Of a stretch of DNA of 64,000 bases, positions 51,357-60,244 are shown piece by piece. The DNA comes from Nostoc sp. NIES-4103 (GTDB lineage Bacteria > Cyanobacteriota > Cyanobacteriia > Cyanobacteriales > Nostocaceae), in assembly GCF_002368335.1 (NCBI RefSeq), contig NZ_AP018288.1, positions 5,162,000 to 5,225,999 of the forward strand, in the 5' to 3' direction. The number at the start of each line of letters is the position of its first letter. Position 1 is the stretch's first letter. The notes under the pieces were generated by a model. It saw only the letters and a program-made list of their open reading frames with translations, was not told the origin of the DNA and ran no database searches. Made by a program: the position numbers and the translations under genes.

Positions 51357-51374
51357 TGTGCAAAACTTGTGCAA
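51357..51374 (-). promoter_or_regulatory. Perfect RcaC-type L Box upstream of cpcB
   Basis: On the minus strand: TTGCACA, four bases (AGTT), TTGCACA. This is exactly the direct repeat known as the L Box, to which RcaC binds to activate the red-light-inducible phycocyanin operon and pcyA in Fremyella. It is about 300 bases before the cpcB ATG, leaving room for a promoter and long leader. Confidence 0.85.
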
Positions 51375-51494
51375 TTTGAAAAACATGGTTCATAAAATCA
51401 GTTAAGAAATATTAAGGACAAAGCTAAAATCATTAGTCAAAAGTATTTACAAAGGACAAAGGACTAATGACAAAGGACAAATCTAAAATTAGTA

Positions 51495-52235
51495 TCAGGC
51501 AATACAGTCGAAAAGCATGGTAGACATATAACGTTCTGTCCATTCTGATCCAAAGGATTTTTCTAGAACCCGGCGAGTTTTATCATTCTGTTGCTGTTTT
51601 GTACAGTAATATCGTTGTCCTGCTAATACCTTGGCTACTTCAAGGCGCGAAGTCAAAGGAGTTGTCGTACTGGCAATTTGACAATGTAAAGTTAAAAATT
51701 CTCGAACTCGCGTGAGAAAAGCCTCTTCTTCTAGCGCATCAATTGGGCGCACAAACAGACAAAATTCTGAAAAAATATCAGCCCACTGAGGCAAAGTGCG
51801 TGGTTGAGAAAACTGGAGAGCAGATAAGCTTGATAAAGCTGTCTGGTAGTTTTTTGGCAATGAGCGATCGCTGGCGATGGGAGATAAATCAGCGATCGCA
51901 GCACTGATGCTTTCTTTTCCTCCTACTAAATCTGCTCCAAAAATTGGTAAAGCATATTCAGGATTAGGGAACATCACGCAGTGAAGGATATCCAGGGAAT
52001 TACCTACCTGAGCTAGTTCCAAATGAAGCTTGCGAAACTGCGGTGTCTGGTAGCAGTGATTTTCAATCACTAGCCGCTCTCCTTCTAGGCAACCTTCAAC
52101 ATAACCTAAATCTTCTGGAACTTGATATGGAGATAAATCCAGGTAAGTTTGCCAAGTTTCTTCAATGCAATTTGCTAGTTTGTGAATCAGGGAATGCTGA
52201 CGCGATCGCAGTGATGTTTGCATAAACTTAGTCAT
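51495..52235 (-). CDS. pcyA: Phycocyanobilin:ferredoxin oxidoreductase PcyA
   Basis: 246 aa. It carries the PcyA core: QHSLIHKLANCIEETWQTYL, LDLSPYQVPEDLGYVEG, NHCYQTPQFRKLHLELAQVG, and LDILHCVMFPNPEYALPIFG with ADLVGG, holding the substrate His, Glu and Asp residues. The end, YYCTKQQQNDKTRRVLEKSF, is also typical. It makes four-electron reduction of biliverdin to phycocyanobilin, the pigment of phycocyanin and allophycocyanin. An in-frame ATG four codons downstream (52,223) is an alternative start. It lies upstream of cpcB on the same strand and has its own L Box. Confidence 0.96.
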   Translation of the reverse strand: MTKFMQTSLRSRQHSLIHKLANCIEETWQTYLDLSPYQVPEDLGYVEGCLEGERLVIENHCYQTPQFRKLHLELAQVGNSLDILHCVMFPNPEYALPIFGADLVGGKESISAAIADLSPIASDRSLPKNYQTALSSLSALQFSQPRTLPQWADIFSEFCLFVRPIDALEEEAFLTRVREFLTLHCQIASTTTPLTSRLEVAKVLAGQRYYCTKQQQNDKTRRVLEKSFGSEWTERYMSTMLFDCIA

Positions 52236-52283
52236 ACGTTTCTATCCCAATAAATTCTTGATACCCTACATTGGCCTATGGTT

Positions 52284-52301
52284 CGTGCAAAATCTGTGCA
52301 A
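52284..52301 (-). promoter_or_regulatory. Near-perfect L Box upstream of pcyA
   Basis: On the minus strand: TTGCACA, four bases (GATT), TTGCACG; one mismatch from the L Box consensus. It is 49-66 bases upstream of the annotated pcyA start. In Fremyella pcyA is known to be light-colour regulated through RcaC. Confidence 0.78.
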
Positions 52302-52378
52302 TATTCAGTTATAAGATTTACGCAATGTAACAAAATAATCAAGGTTTGAGATTGCTTTGCTGTCGCTGGTAATGAAGT

Positions 52379-52534
52379 AATATCACGTGAGTTCGACAAG
52401 GACTATTTTGACCTCTCCCCCAACCCCTCTCCTACGAGGAGAGGGGAGTAAAACCGTGATTTTTCGTTTCTCCTCCCTCGCCTTTTAGGAGAGGGAGGCC
52501 GGGAGGGAGAGGTTCATCGAACTCACGTTAATAT
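52379..52534. mobile_element. MITE-like element with inverted ACGTGAGTTCGA ends
   Basis: ACGTGAGTTCGA (52,385-52,396) and TCGAACTCACGT (52,517-52,528) are perfect inverted repeats, each flanked by an ATAT-like sequence. The interior holds a strong palindrome, CCCCTCTCCTAC...GAGGAGAGGGG. A truncated right end is found at about 42,303-42,358 (GGGGAGAGG...TGAACTCACGTTAAT). No ORF. Confidence 0.6.
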
Positions 52535-52659
52535 CGTTAATCTGTTGACCTACACCCCAAACTCCGTTGTTAGTTGAGCCAAAAGCATGTTTTACAACAG
52601 ACAGATCGCTGAACTATCGGCTATCATGCGACGTAAAGGATTATCCACGTATTGAAATC

Positions 52660-52878
52660 ATGACTGAACTACTTCAGCACTTGATCCCAGAGTTTGATAA
52701 ATTGCGAGACGATGAGCAAAACGCGATCGCTACTCGTATTTTCCCCGATATAGAAGATGAGCGGGCATGGAAAATTCGGTTGGAAGCGCCTACAGAAGAT
52801 CACTGGGATCGTCTAGGTGAGATTCTACGTCCAGAAATTTCTACTGATGATCGAGGAATCACACCAGACGGCAGATAA
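52660..52878 (+). CDS. Small acidic protein, possible orphan antitoxin
   Basis: 72 aa: MTELLQHLIPEFDKLRDDEQ, NAIATRIFPDIEDERAWKIR and LEAPTEDHWDRLGEIL, ending with an acidic/basic tail. The start ATG at 52,660 is supported by protein character; the 31 codons upstream are not conserved-looking. The helical, acidic pattern with DEQNAIATRI resembles antitoxins and small regulators of cyanobacterial toxin-antitoxin modules, but no toxin gene follows: the next is the convergent RcaC-like gene. Function unproven. Confidence 0.5.
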   Translation: MTELLQHLIPEFDKLRDDEQNAIATRIFPDIEDERAWKIRLEAPTEDHWDRLGEILRPEISTDDRGITPDGR

Positions 52879-52931
52879 GGGAAAATTACGAAGAATATCT
52901 TCGCAAAAACTGCCGAATTCCCCTACCTCTA

Positions 52932-54983
52932 CTACGTAGAGTGAGGAGAATGTGAACTTGCCCATGCTTGTACTCGCTGAAGGCGGTTACGGATGCGGTT
53001 AGCAAGGTCTACAGCCATCACTGGTTTGCACAAGTAGTCATCAGCACCTAGGTTAAAAGCTTGATTCAGGGTTTTTGCATCGCTCAGCACACTTAAAAAT
53101 AAAATGGGTAACTGTCGCCAACGCGGATCGCTGCGTACTACTTGGCATAATTCAAAACCATTGATCTGCGGCATATTTACATCTAAAATCAGCACATCAG
53201 GACTTACAGCTTGTAGTACTGTCCAGAATTGCTGAGGCTGTGCGAGGGTGGTGACTTTAAATCCCCAAGGATTGAGCAACATTGGTAGTGTTCGCAACCA
53301 ATCTTGATCGTCATCTACAATCATCACTTTCGCTTTCATATCTGACCCACTCAGCAGTTGCATGACAGCAGCGATCGCCTGTTGAGGAGCAATGGAGGGT
53401 TCCCAGAAGAGTTTCCCTCCGTGACGCACTACTTCTAGTCGGTCTGTCAAGTCGCTGCGATCGCCGACAACGAGAATTGGTAGGTCGGGGTGACGCTGTG
53501 ACACCATTTGCAACCATTCGAGACAGTCTGTGGTCTGGTATCCAGATGTAACTGAGGGTAGCTGAAGCAGAATGGCTTGAGGATGGGATGTGGAGTTTAA
53601 GGAGGCTGTAGCGGCCTCAATTGTCGGTGCGATCGCTGTACGCATCTGATAACTTGCCGCTACATTTGTCAGGGATGCGGTGAAGTTGGGATCTGAAGCT
53701 ACAATCAACAACAGTGGTGAACCAGGGTCTTGGGGTAAGTCGCTTGACAGCAAAGACTTAGGTAAATGCTCAGAGGGCGAGCGATTGCTCTGGATCGAGG
53801 TGTTGTTATAAATTTCCTGTTGTAGGGCGCTTACCAAAGTCTCCATCAGCGCCGCCTGTTGTATTTGCAAAGGTTTGTAACTATTGAGCAAATTTTCCAG
53901 TTGGCGTGCTATCTGCATTCCTGTTGTCAGCCCAAAGGTTCCTAGAGTTCCCGCTAGTTTGTGAGCAATATGTTGAGCTTGTTCTTGAAGTTGACCGTTG
54001 AGTGAATTAGCTTGTAAGTCTTTCAGTGCTTGAGATAGCACTGTTAATTGTTCCAAGCTTTTTGGTCTGGTGGTCAGCCAGGTTTCATTGAGGAATGTTA
54101 AGTATTGTGCTTGCTGGTCTGGGTGGCGATCGCCTATTGCGTGGGACATTGGCCATTGGCGATTCTCCCTTACCTCCCCACTGTCTTGTTTTGCTGTTGT
54201 CTTTGTTTCCCATTGCCCATTTTCCCAATTATTGGGCAATTGTCCTTGCCACTCAACAAAAGGATAGATTTGCCGAGGGTTTTCTGTAGGCTGGAGTCTT
54301 GCTTCATGTCCGGGTGCTTTCAGGTAATACCCGCGTCCATGCACTGTGGCAATGAAATCAAAAGGCGCACCTGCTGCTACAAGTTTATGACGTAACCGAC
54401 GAATATGGGAACGTACCGTTGCCTCAGCGGGAAATTCCTCTGAAGACCACAATCGGTCTAAAATCTCAGTAGTACTAAATACATGCTGGCTATCCCAAAG
54501 CAAGAGTTCTAATAACCTATATTCTTGGGTTGTGAGGATTAGGGGTTGGCTGTTGTAAGTGACTTCACAAGTGCTGGGGTTTAAAAGTAAATCCCCCCAA
54601 GTCAGTAAAGGTAAGGGGTTAACGCTGGTGCGTCGCAGTAATGCCCGAATCCGGGCGATTAATTCTAGACCATCAAACGGCTTGACCACATAGTCATCTG
54701 CGCCTGCATCTAATCCCTTAACTTTAGCCGTGCTTGTATCCTGAGCCGTTAATAATAAAATTGGCGTGGTGTATCCTTCTGTCCGGAAGCGCTGGCATAA
54801 ACTAATGCCATCCAACTTAGGCAACATAATGTCCAACACCATCAGGTCATACTCAAATGTTGAACCATAATTCCAACCCATCTCACCATCTTTGACGGTA
54901 TCTACAACATAGTGATGTGCTAGTAAGCTTTTCGTTAAAACGGCAGTTAGTGACTCATCATCTTCTACAAGTAATATTTTCAT
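52932..54983 (-). CDS. rcaC: RcaC-like response regulator (REC-wHTH-HPt-REC-REC)
   Basis: 683 aa. Receiver 1 (1-120) has phospho-acceptor Asp51 and Lys101; an OmpR/PhoB winged helix follows (about 125-222: TTQEYRLLELLLWDSQHVFS, ATVRSHIRRLRHKL). A histidine phosphotransfer domain (about 285-395) has His341 in QHIAHKLAGTLGTFG. A degenerate receiver (about 422-545) lacks its Asp, and the C-terminal receiver (about 550-675) has Asp601. This order is that of RcaC (OmpR wing plus HPt plus terminal receiver) in Fremyella, with an additional pseudo-receiver. It lies near rcaE/F-like genes and L Boxes. Other cyanobacterial paralogues of this class exist, so orthology needs a tree. ATG 54,983 is chosen over GTG 54,989. 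Confidence 0.8.
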   Translation of the reverse strand: MKILLVEDDESLTAVLTKSLLAHHYVVDTVKDGEMGWNYGSTFEYDLMVLDIMLPKLDGISLCQRFRTEGYTTPILLLTAQDTSTAKVKGLDAGADDYVVKPFDGLELIARIRALLRRTSVNPLPLLTWGDLLLNPSTCEVTYNSQPLILTTQEYRLLELLLWDSQHVFSTTEILDRLWSSEEFPAEATVRSHIRRLRHKLVAAGAPFDFIATVHGRGYYLKAPGHEARLQPTENPRQIYPFVEWQGQLPNNWENGQWETKTTAKQDSGEVRENRQWPMSHAIGDRHPDQQAQYLTFLNETWLTTRPKSLEQLTVLSQALKDLQANSLNGQLQEQAQHIAHKLAGTLGTFGLTTGMQIARQLENLLNSYKPLQIQQAALMETLVSALQQEIYNNTSIQSNRSPSEHLPKSLLSSDLPQDPGSPLLLIVASDPNFTASLTNVAASYQMRTAIAPTIEAATASLNSTSHPQAILLQLPSVTSGYQTTDCLEWLQMVSQRHPDLPILVVGDRSDLTDRLEVVRHGGKLFWEPSIAPQQAIAAVMQLLSGSDMKAKVMIVDDDQDWLRTLPMLLNPWGFKVTTLAQPQQFWTVLQAVSPDVLILDVNMPQINGFELCQVVRSDPRWRQLPILFLSVLSDAKTLNQAFNLGADDYLCKPVMAVDLANRIRNRLQRVQAWASSHSPHST

Positions 54984-55678
54984 AGTCACCTTTGGGAAAC
55001 TTCATCGCCTTGTAGGTGGGTAAGTTGAACTGTCTTGGCGTGTAAGGCAGAAGTTCGTTAGCTAAGCGGGGTGCGTCTAGCGTAACAGTAGTGGCTTGCT
55101 ATTATATGAAATTTTAGATGTTAATTTTTGTCTGAAGCTGTTTGGAGTTCAAGTTTCTGATTAAAGTTGAGCGCTGAATAGTAACTAAATTGAGATATGA
55201 GGGGATTAAAAGTGCGATCGCCTACTTAACCTAGCAAGTTCATTTGTACTTAGAGACATTGGCTATGTTTAATTTTTGCCATTTTTCTTTTAGTTGACTA
55301 CAGATAATGACGCAAAAACACAGAAATATGACCTTGGTTATTCCGCAGGCGACTGTGAAGCTGAATAAAGATGTAAAAACTCATAAATTGTTGGCGTAGC
55401 AAGATTTTAGAAAATTACGAAATCTCTTAGAATAGGACATATTGTAAATAAAAATTGCATAGCATATTTTATTGATTTACTAGCTTGACCAAAAATGATA
55501 TTGAAACATTCAAAAAAAATAGTAAGTTGAATTAACTCTTCATTTTTATTAAAAAAATTATTTAATTTAACTGAAATTTATAATTATTTTATTAAAACTT
55601 TAATTTCTTTTATCATGTCTAATTTTAGACTAATAGTAATAATTCACCAATCAAGTAACACACTAAATAAATAGTGAC
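54984..55678. other. Divergent intergenic region, AT-rich
   Basis: About 695 bases between the RcaC-like and PEP-CTERM-like genes, with very AT-rich sequence at 55,400-55,680. No ORF or L Box was found here. Promoters of both divergent genes should be present. Confidence 0.5.
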
Positions 55679-56875
55679 ATGAGTACTTGTCCAAAACTTT
55701 TAGCTGTTGTAGCTGGTACTTTCCTAAGTCTAGTAACAATAAACGTTAACTCGGCACAAGCGGGCAACTTTACGTTTACAAAAATCGCTGACAGTAGAGA
55801 CTTCACATCTGTTGGTGGTGGCCCAATTAACGATAATGGCACAGTAGCTTTTGCTGTCAGTGGAGCAGATGATTTTGGCTTACCAAGTACAGGTATTTTT
55901 ACTAGCAATGGTGGAGCGTTCACCACTGTTGTAAACTTCAATTTAGGATACAACACTATTAATGGTATTGCAATTAATAATAGTGGTTCAGTAGCATTTG
56001 CGAATAACATCTTACCTAGAGAAGGTCTGTTCATAAGTAATGGTCAGAATGTAAGCACTGTTGCTAGACCAAGTGATAATTTGTTTACGGTTAACTTATC
56101 AAGCAATGCGTTCAATGATAGTGGCACAGTGGTTTTCAGGACTTTCGATGCGATTGTTACTGGAAATGGTGGGCCTTTGACAACTATTGTGGACACTAGT
56201 GGCCCATTTCAATTTTTTAGCCAAGACCCTGTAATTAACAACGCTAATGTAGTAGCTTTTCAAGCTGATTTAAAAGATGGACGACAAGGTGTCTTCACGA
56301 GCAAAGATGGAACAATTACAACTATCGCTGATAATACTAGTTCCCTCTTGGGTGGATTTAGTGAATTGGATATCAATAATAAAGAAACGGTAATATTTAG
56401 TGCTTCTCTAGAGAACGGTGTAGGAGGGATCTTTATAGGCGATGGTGAAACAATTACCACTATTGCTGACACCAGTGGCTTGTTTAGCAGATTTTCTAGG
56501 CTGGCAATTAATGATAATAATCAAGTAGCTTTTAATGGACAATTACGTGATGGGGCAGAAAATGTTTTTGCCGACGGCATCTTCACAGGTTCAGACCCTG
56601 TTGCAGATAAAGTGATTGGTATCGGGGACTCTCTTTTAGGCGGCACAGTAACAAATATTTTTTTCAGCGGTGGTCTAAATAATTCAGGGCAAATTTCGTT
56701 CTATGCTGAGTATATAGATGACACTGGTAATACTATCACGGGTGTTTTTCGTGCCGACCCAGTTTTAGAATCAGTTCCCGAATCCACTTCCACATTAGGT
56801 CTATTAGCTGTAGGCACTCTAGGCACAGGTGTAGTTCTGAAAAGAAAATTAAATAATGTATCAACTTTAAAATGA
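55679..56875 (+). CDS. PEP-CTERM-like secreted repeat protein
   Basis: 398 aa. N-terminal signal peptide (LLAVVAGTFLSLVTINVNSA, cleavage near AQA-GNF). The body consists of about seven repeats of the type GIAINNSGSVAFANN / PVINNANVVAFQADL / RLAINDNNQVAFNGQL, each with a variable ITTIADTSG-like strand, giving a beta-propeller-like fold. The C-terminus reads SVPESTSTLGLLAVGTLGTG then VVLKRKL: a VPE(P)-type sorting motif, a hydrophobic helix and a basic tail, the exosortase-recognised PEP-CTERM layout. It should be exported and processed at the surface. It sits between rca-like genes but on the opposite strand, and the functional link is unknown. Confidence 0.8.
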   Translation: MSTCPKLLAVVAGTFLSLVTINVNSAQAGNFTFTKIADSRDFTSVGGGPINDNGTVAFAVSGADDFGLPSTGIFTSNGGAFTTVVNFNLGYNTINGIAINNSGSVAFANNILPREGLFISNGQNVSTVARPSDNLFTVNLSSNAFNDSGTVVFRTFDAIVTGNGGPLTTIVDTSGPFQFFSQDPVINNANVVAFQADLKDGRQGVFTSKDGTITTIADNTSSLLGGFSELDINNKETVIFSASLENGVGGIFIGDGETITTIADTSGLFSRFSRLAINDNNQVAFNGQLRDGAENVFADGIFTGSDPVADKVIGIGDSLLGGTVTNIFFSGGLNNSGQISFYAEYIDDTGNTITGVFRADPVLESVPESTSTLGLLAVGTLGTGVVLKRKLNNVSTLK

Positions 56876-56901
56876 AAGGGTAGTATTTGTGTACTTTGCC
56901 T

Positions 56902-57288
56902 TCAACTTTGGAGTTGCCAATGGAGAATCTTGGCAATTTGATCAGGTAGGTCAAGAGAGTTGAAGGGCTTGGTAATCACACCACTTACGCCCAAATCATG
57001 AAATTGACGCTTTTCTGATGTCTGTGCTTTAGCTGTGAGAAAAATCACCGGGATGTGTTCAGTTTCAGGATGTGACTGGAGTGCTTTAAAAGTAGCGATA
57101 CCATCCATATCGGGCATCATCACATCCAAGAGAATAACATCAGGTTGTTCGGTTTGGGCAGTTTGGATGCCTTTGGGGCCTGAACTGGCTGTAAATACGT
57201 CCCAACCTGCTGCCATACGGATACCAAATTGCACTACTGTTTGAATACTTTCTTCGTCATCAATAATCAAAATTCGTTTGCTAACCAT
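56902..57288 (-). CDS. rcaF: Single-domain receiver, RcaF-like
   Basis: 128-aa stand-alone receiver domain. Conserved residues: acidic pair DDEE (10-13), phospho-acceptor Asp55 in VILLDVMMPDMDG, Thr in FLTAKAQ and Lys in ITKPFN. There is no output domain. It starts 12 bases after the kinase gene on the same strand, so both are one operon, exactly the rcaE-rcaF arrangement. In Fremyella RcaF is the small receiver that carries phosphate between RcaE and RcaC. It could alternatively be a CheY-type receiver for this kinase in another pathway. Confidence 0.8.
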   Translation of the reverse strand: MVSKRILIIDDEESIQTVVQFGIRMAAGWDVFTASSGPKGIQTAQTEQPDVILLDVMMPDMDGIATFKALQSHPETEHIPVIFLTAKAQTSEKRQFHDLGVSGVITKPFNSLDLPDQIAKILHWQLQS

Positions 57289-57300
57289 AGAAACCGTCTC

Positions 57301-59445
57301 TTAGCCATGCGACACTGGCAATGTGAAACAGAAGCTACTGCCTTTCCCTAGCGTACTTTCTGCCCAAATTTTACCTTCGTGTTGTTCGATAATTTTGCGG
57401 CAGATGGCAAGCCCTAAACCTGTGCCTCCTTTTTTGCGCGAGTCTGATGAATCAACTTGTTGGAAGCGTTCAAAGATGCTTTCGAGTTTGCCGTGAGGAA
57501 TTCCTTGTCCCTCATCATGAACGCAAAACAGAACTTGAGATTGTTGTAGCAACTCAACTGTCAAGGAAACACTGCCACCGGGTGATGAAAATTTGATGGC
57601 ATTACTGAGTAAATTAGTCAGTGCTTGCACAATATAATCTGAATCTACCCAAATCTGGATATTTATCGGCTTGGTTGCAAGGGTGACTCCATGTTGCTGG
57701 GCCATGGGTTGCATAGCCTCAGTCGCCTGAATCATTAAATCTGCGGCATTACAGGCTTGTTTTTCCATTGTGAACTTGCCCGATTCAATGCGCTGCAAAT
57801 CTAGAACGTTATTCACCAAGCGGACTAGTCGTTCAGTATTCTCATCAGCAATTGCTAGCATTTGCTGTCCATCTGCTGAGAGGGTGCCCAATCGCCCGGT
57901 AGCGAGGATTTTTAAGGCACTGTGTAGAGAAGTGAGGGGAGTCCGTAATTCGTGGCTGACTACGGAGATGAATTCGTCTTTCATCCGTTCAATGGCTTTG
58001 CGATCGCTAATATCGCTGGCCAGAGAAAAGAAACCTTTGACGGTTTTTTGCTCATCAACATGGGGAATATAAGTGACGTTCACTGAACGGGAAATACCAT
58101 CCTTCAATACAATTTCATTTTCGTAGGTGACTATGTGACCTGATAAAGCTGCTTCCACATGGCTGTGCATTCTTTGGTAACAGTCCTCTCCCCATACTTC
58201 CTTGAGATGACAACCGTGAATTACTGCTGGGGTCTGTCCTAGCCAATCTTCATAGGCTTGGTTATTAAAGCGATATCGTTGTTCTTTATCCACATAGGCA
58301 ATAAGTACTGGCAAGGCATTGGTAATCAGGCGCAGTTGTTCTTCACTGCGCCGCAGTGCTGCTTCAGCCTGCATCCGGTCATTAATTTCTTGGTGCAGAT
58401 TGCGGTTTACATCCTTGAGTTCTGCGGTGCGAATTTCTACAACCTCTTCCAAGTTTTCCAGTAATTGTGCTTGAGCCAGAGCAATGCTAATTTGGTCTGC
58501 TAGTTGCTGCATCAGTTCTAGTTCAAAATTTCCCCACCTGCGGGGGCGATCGCAGTGATGAGCAATCAATAATCCCCACAACTGATTCTCAGACTTAGCT
58601 TCACTTTGTTGATGGGAATTTAAGTTTTGCACAATGGGCACAATCAACTTGGCTTTGATATCGAATTGGTCGATGAACTCTATCAAGCAATCTGCTAACC
58701 CGACATCTGGATCGTGGACATCGGCGATCGCCCGCACGCGCCCTTGGGCGTATAGCTGCTGATATTCTTGTGGGAAAACTTCTTCGGGAAACTCCAAATC
58801 GAGGATGGCGGGATATTCTGGAAGAACAGCTTCGCTAATAGCTTTACCTGTTCCGTTGGGGAAGACTTGATAAATCAGCACGCGATCGGCTTGCAGAATT
58901 CGTTGCACTTCTGTAACTGTAGCCCGGAGAATTTCCTTTAACTGCAACGATTGCCGAATTTTCAGAGTGACTTCCGAAAACAACTCAACCCATTGCCGCT
59001 GACACCATAACTCATCTTGTGCAGCTTCCTTGCGTTCAGTAATATCTCGCAAAATTACGAGATGACGGTGGGGAACCACATTCAAAGTTAACGTATATTC
59101 AACCTCTCGGTGGTCGCCATCGGGACGCAATAAGTAGAGTTCACCAGTCTGTTGGTTGTTGGTTTCTACATTTAAACGAACTTGTGCAAAGTTAAACTCA
59201 CCATCTGTAAAATCGGCTAAAATCCGCCCTATTAGTGCTTGATGTGATAGCCCAAATAGTTGGCAAGCAGCAGCATTCGCCTCGATTAAACAACCATTAT
59301 CATCCGTGAGGGCGATCGCATCACAAGCTTTCTCAAAAACAGGTTGCAGCAGCCTTTGCTCTTGTTGCGGCTGATTTGCCCTTGTTGAGCCAAATTTCCG
59401 TTGACGAGTTCGTAAAGATTGCCGAGGGGTTGAACGCTTAGACAT
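57301..59445 (-). CDS. rcaE: PAS-GAF-PAS sensor histidine kinase, RcaE-like
   Basis: 714 aa, no membrane helix. N-terminal PAS (about 30-140), GAF (about 150-330), helical linker, a second PAS with PAC (about 370-490), then the HisKA domain with phospho-acceptor His498 in SVVSHELRTPLTSLH and a HATPase (N box LLSNAIKFSS, G boxes DEGQGIP and GGTGLGLAI). The GAF carries Cys253 in GLADCLIEFIDQF, at the place where cyanobacteriochromes attach their bilin, but followed by Leu instead of His. The distance from that Cys to the C-terminus (461 aa) is close to that in RcaE (about 457). Together with the adjacent receiver gene this suggests a green/red sensor, but bilin binding is not proven. An upstream GTG (59,487) adds 14 residues. 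Confidence 0.72.
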   Translation of the reverse strand: MSKRSTPRQSLRTRQRKFGSTRANQPQQEQRLLQPVFEKACDAIALTDDNGCLIEANAAACQLFGLSHQALIGRILADFTDGEFNFAQVRLNVETNNQQTGELYLLRPDGDHREVEYTLTLNVVPHRHLVILRDITERKEAAQDELWCQRQWVELFSEVTLKIRQSLQLKEILRATVTEVQRILQADRVLIYQVFPNGTGKAISEAVLPEYPAILDLEFPEEVFPQEYQQLYAQGRVRAIADVHDPDVGLADCLIEFIDQFDIKAKLIVPIVQNLNSHQQSEAKSENQLWGLLIAHHCDRPRRWGNFELELMQQLADQISIALAQAQLLENLEEVVEIRTAELKDVNRNLHQEINDRMQAEAALRRSEEQLRLITNALPVLIAYVDKEQRYRFNNQAYEDWLGQTPAVIHGCHLKEVWGEDCYQRMHSHVEAALSGHIVTYENEIVLKDGISRSVNVTYIPHVDEQKTVKGFFSLASDISDRKAIERMKDEFISVVSHELRTPLTSLHSALKILATGRLGTLSADGQQMLAIADENTERLVRLVNNVLDLQRIESGKFTMEKQACNAADLMIQATEAMQPMAQQHGVTLATKPINIQIWVDSDYIVQALTNLLSNAIKFSSPGGSVSLTVELLQQSQVLFCVHDEGQGIPHGKLESIFERFQQVDSSDSRKKGGTGLGLAICRKIIEQHEGKIWAESTLGKGSSFCFTLPVSHG

Positions 59446-59638
59446 AAAAGCAAAGGCAACGATTCGGGAGACAATTGATCGTTGCACATAATTTAGTCTG
59501 TACCTTATTTAAACATGTTACTGCGATCGTTCTTCGATGTACCTCGTAACTTTCCGCTATCCATCCCCACCCACAAGAGGGATGGGGAATTCCGCGAAAG
59601 AGGTTAAACATGTTATTGCGATCGCTTCTCTACGGCGT

Positions 59639-60244
59639 TCATCTGCTATTCCTTCTGACCAACTCCAAACGAGATAATGCACTGATGGCTGACTCACGCA
59701 CATAGGAGTCGGCAGACTCATCATTAATGATTGCTGTGAGTACGTCCAACCCCCGGCTATCACCAACGGTAGCGAGGGCATTGACGATCGCTACTGCTAG
59801 CGCCACATTATCTGTTGTCTCTAGCGACTCAATTAAAATGTCTAGCCCAGGAACACCAATCTCACCCAAAGCCATGACGGATGTCAGACCTACAACTGGA
59901 TTGGGGTCATTGAGTGCAGTCTTTAATGCTTGCAAAGCTTCGTCAGGAAAAGGAGTGTCTGGATAGTTGACAGCAATTTGTGTCAAAGCTTTTGCACAAC
60001 TACTTTGAATAGTTACATTGTCACTATTCAGCAATTGCTCGATCAGCATAGGGATAGCATCTGAACCAATGGCGCCCAGTGCTTTCACGGCTGCTCGTCT
60101 GTAGATAACATCTTCCTCTTTTAAAATATCCATCAGTCGAGGAAGAGTAGTTTCATCACGGGTTTGGGCCAGTTCTGATATAGCCCGTTCTCGCAGATGG
60201 GGGTTGGGATGTTTTAGTTGTTGAAACAGATGTTCTTGAGTCAT
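59639..60244 (-). CDS. cpeZ: Phycoerythrin bilin lyase chaperone CpeZ
   Basis: 201 aa, HEAT/PBS-lyase repeat protein of the CpeZ type. It starts MTQEHLFQQLKHPNPHLRER and contains repeated LKEEDVIYRRAAVKALGAIG, LNDPNPVVGLTSVMALGEIG and NDESADSYVRESAISALSRL units. CpeZ acts with CpeY as a chaperone-like partner for attaching phycoerythrobilin to CpeA/CpeB. The in-frame extension upstream (FPIPN repeats) is tandem repeat, so the start is ATG 60,244. It follows cpeY on the same strand; the last codons end shortly before the next gene's regulatory region. Confidence 0.9.
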   Translation of the reverse strand: MTQEHLFQQLKHPNPHLRERAISELAQTRDETTLPRLMDILKEEDVIYRRAAVKALGAIGSDAIPMLIEQLLNSDNVTIQSSCAKALTQIAVNYPDTPFPDEALQALKTALNDPNPVVGLTSVMALGEIGVPGLDILIESLETTDNVALAVAIVNALATVGDSRGLDVLTAIINDESADSYVRESAISALSRLELVRRNSR

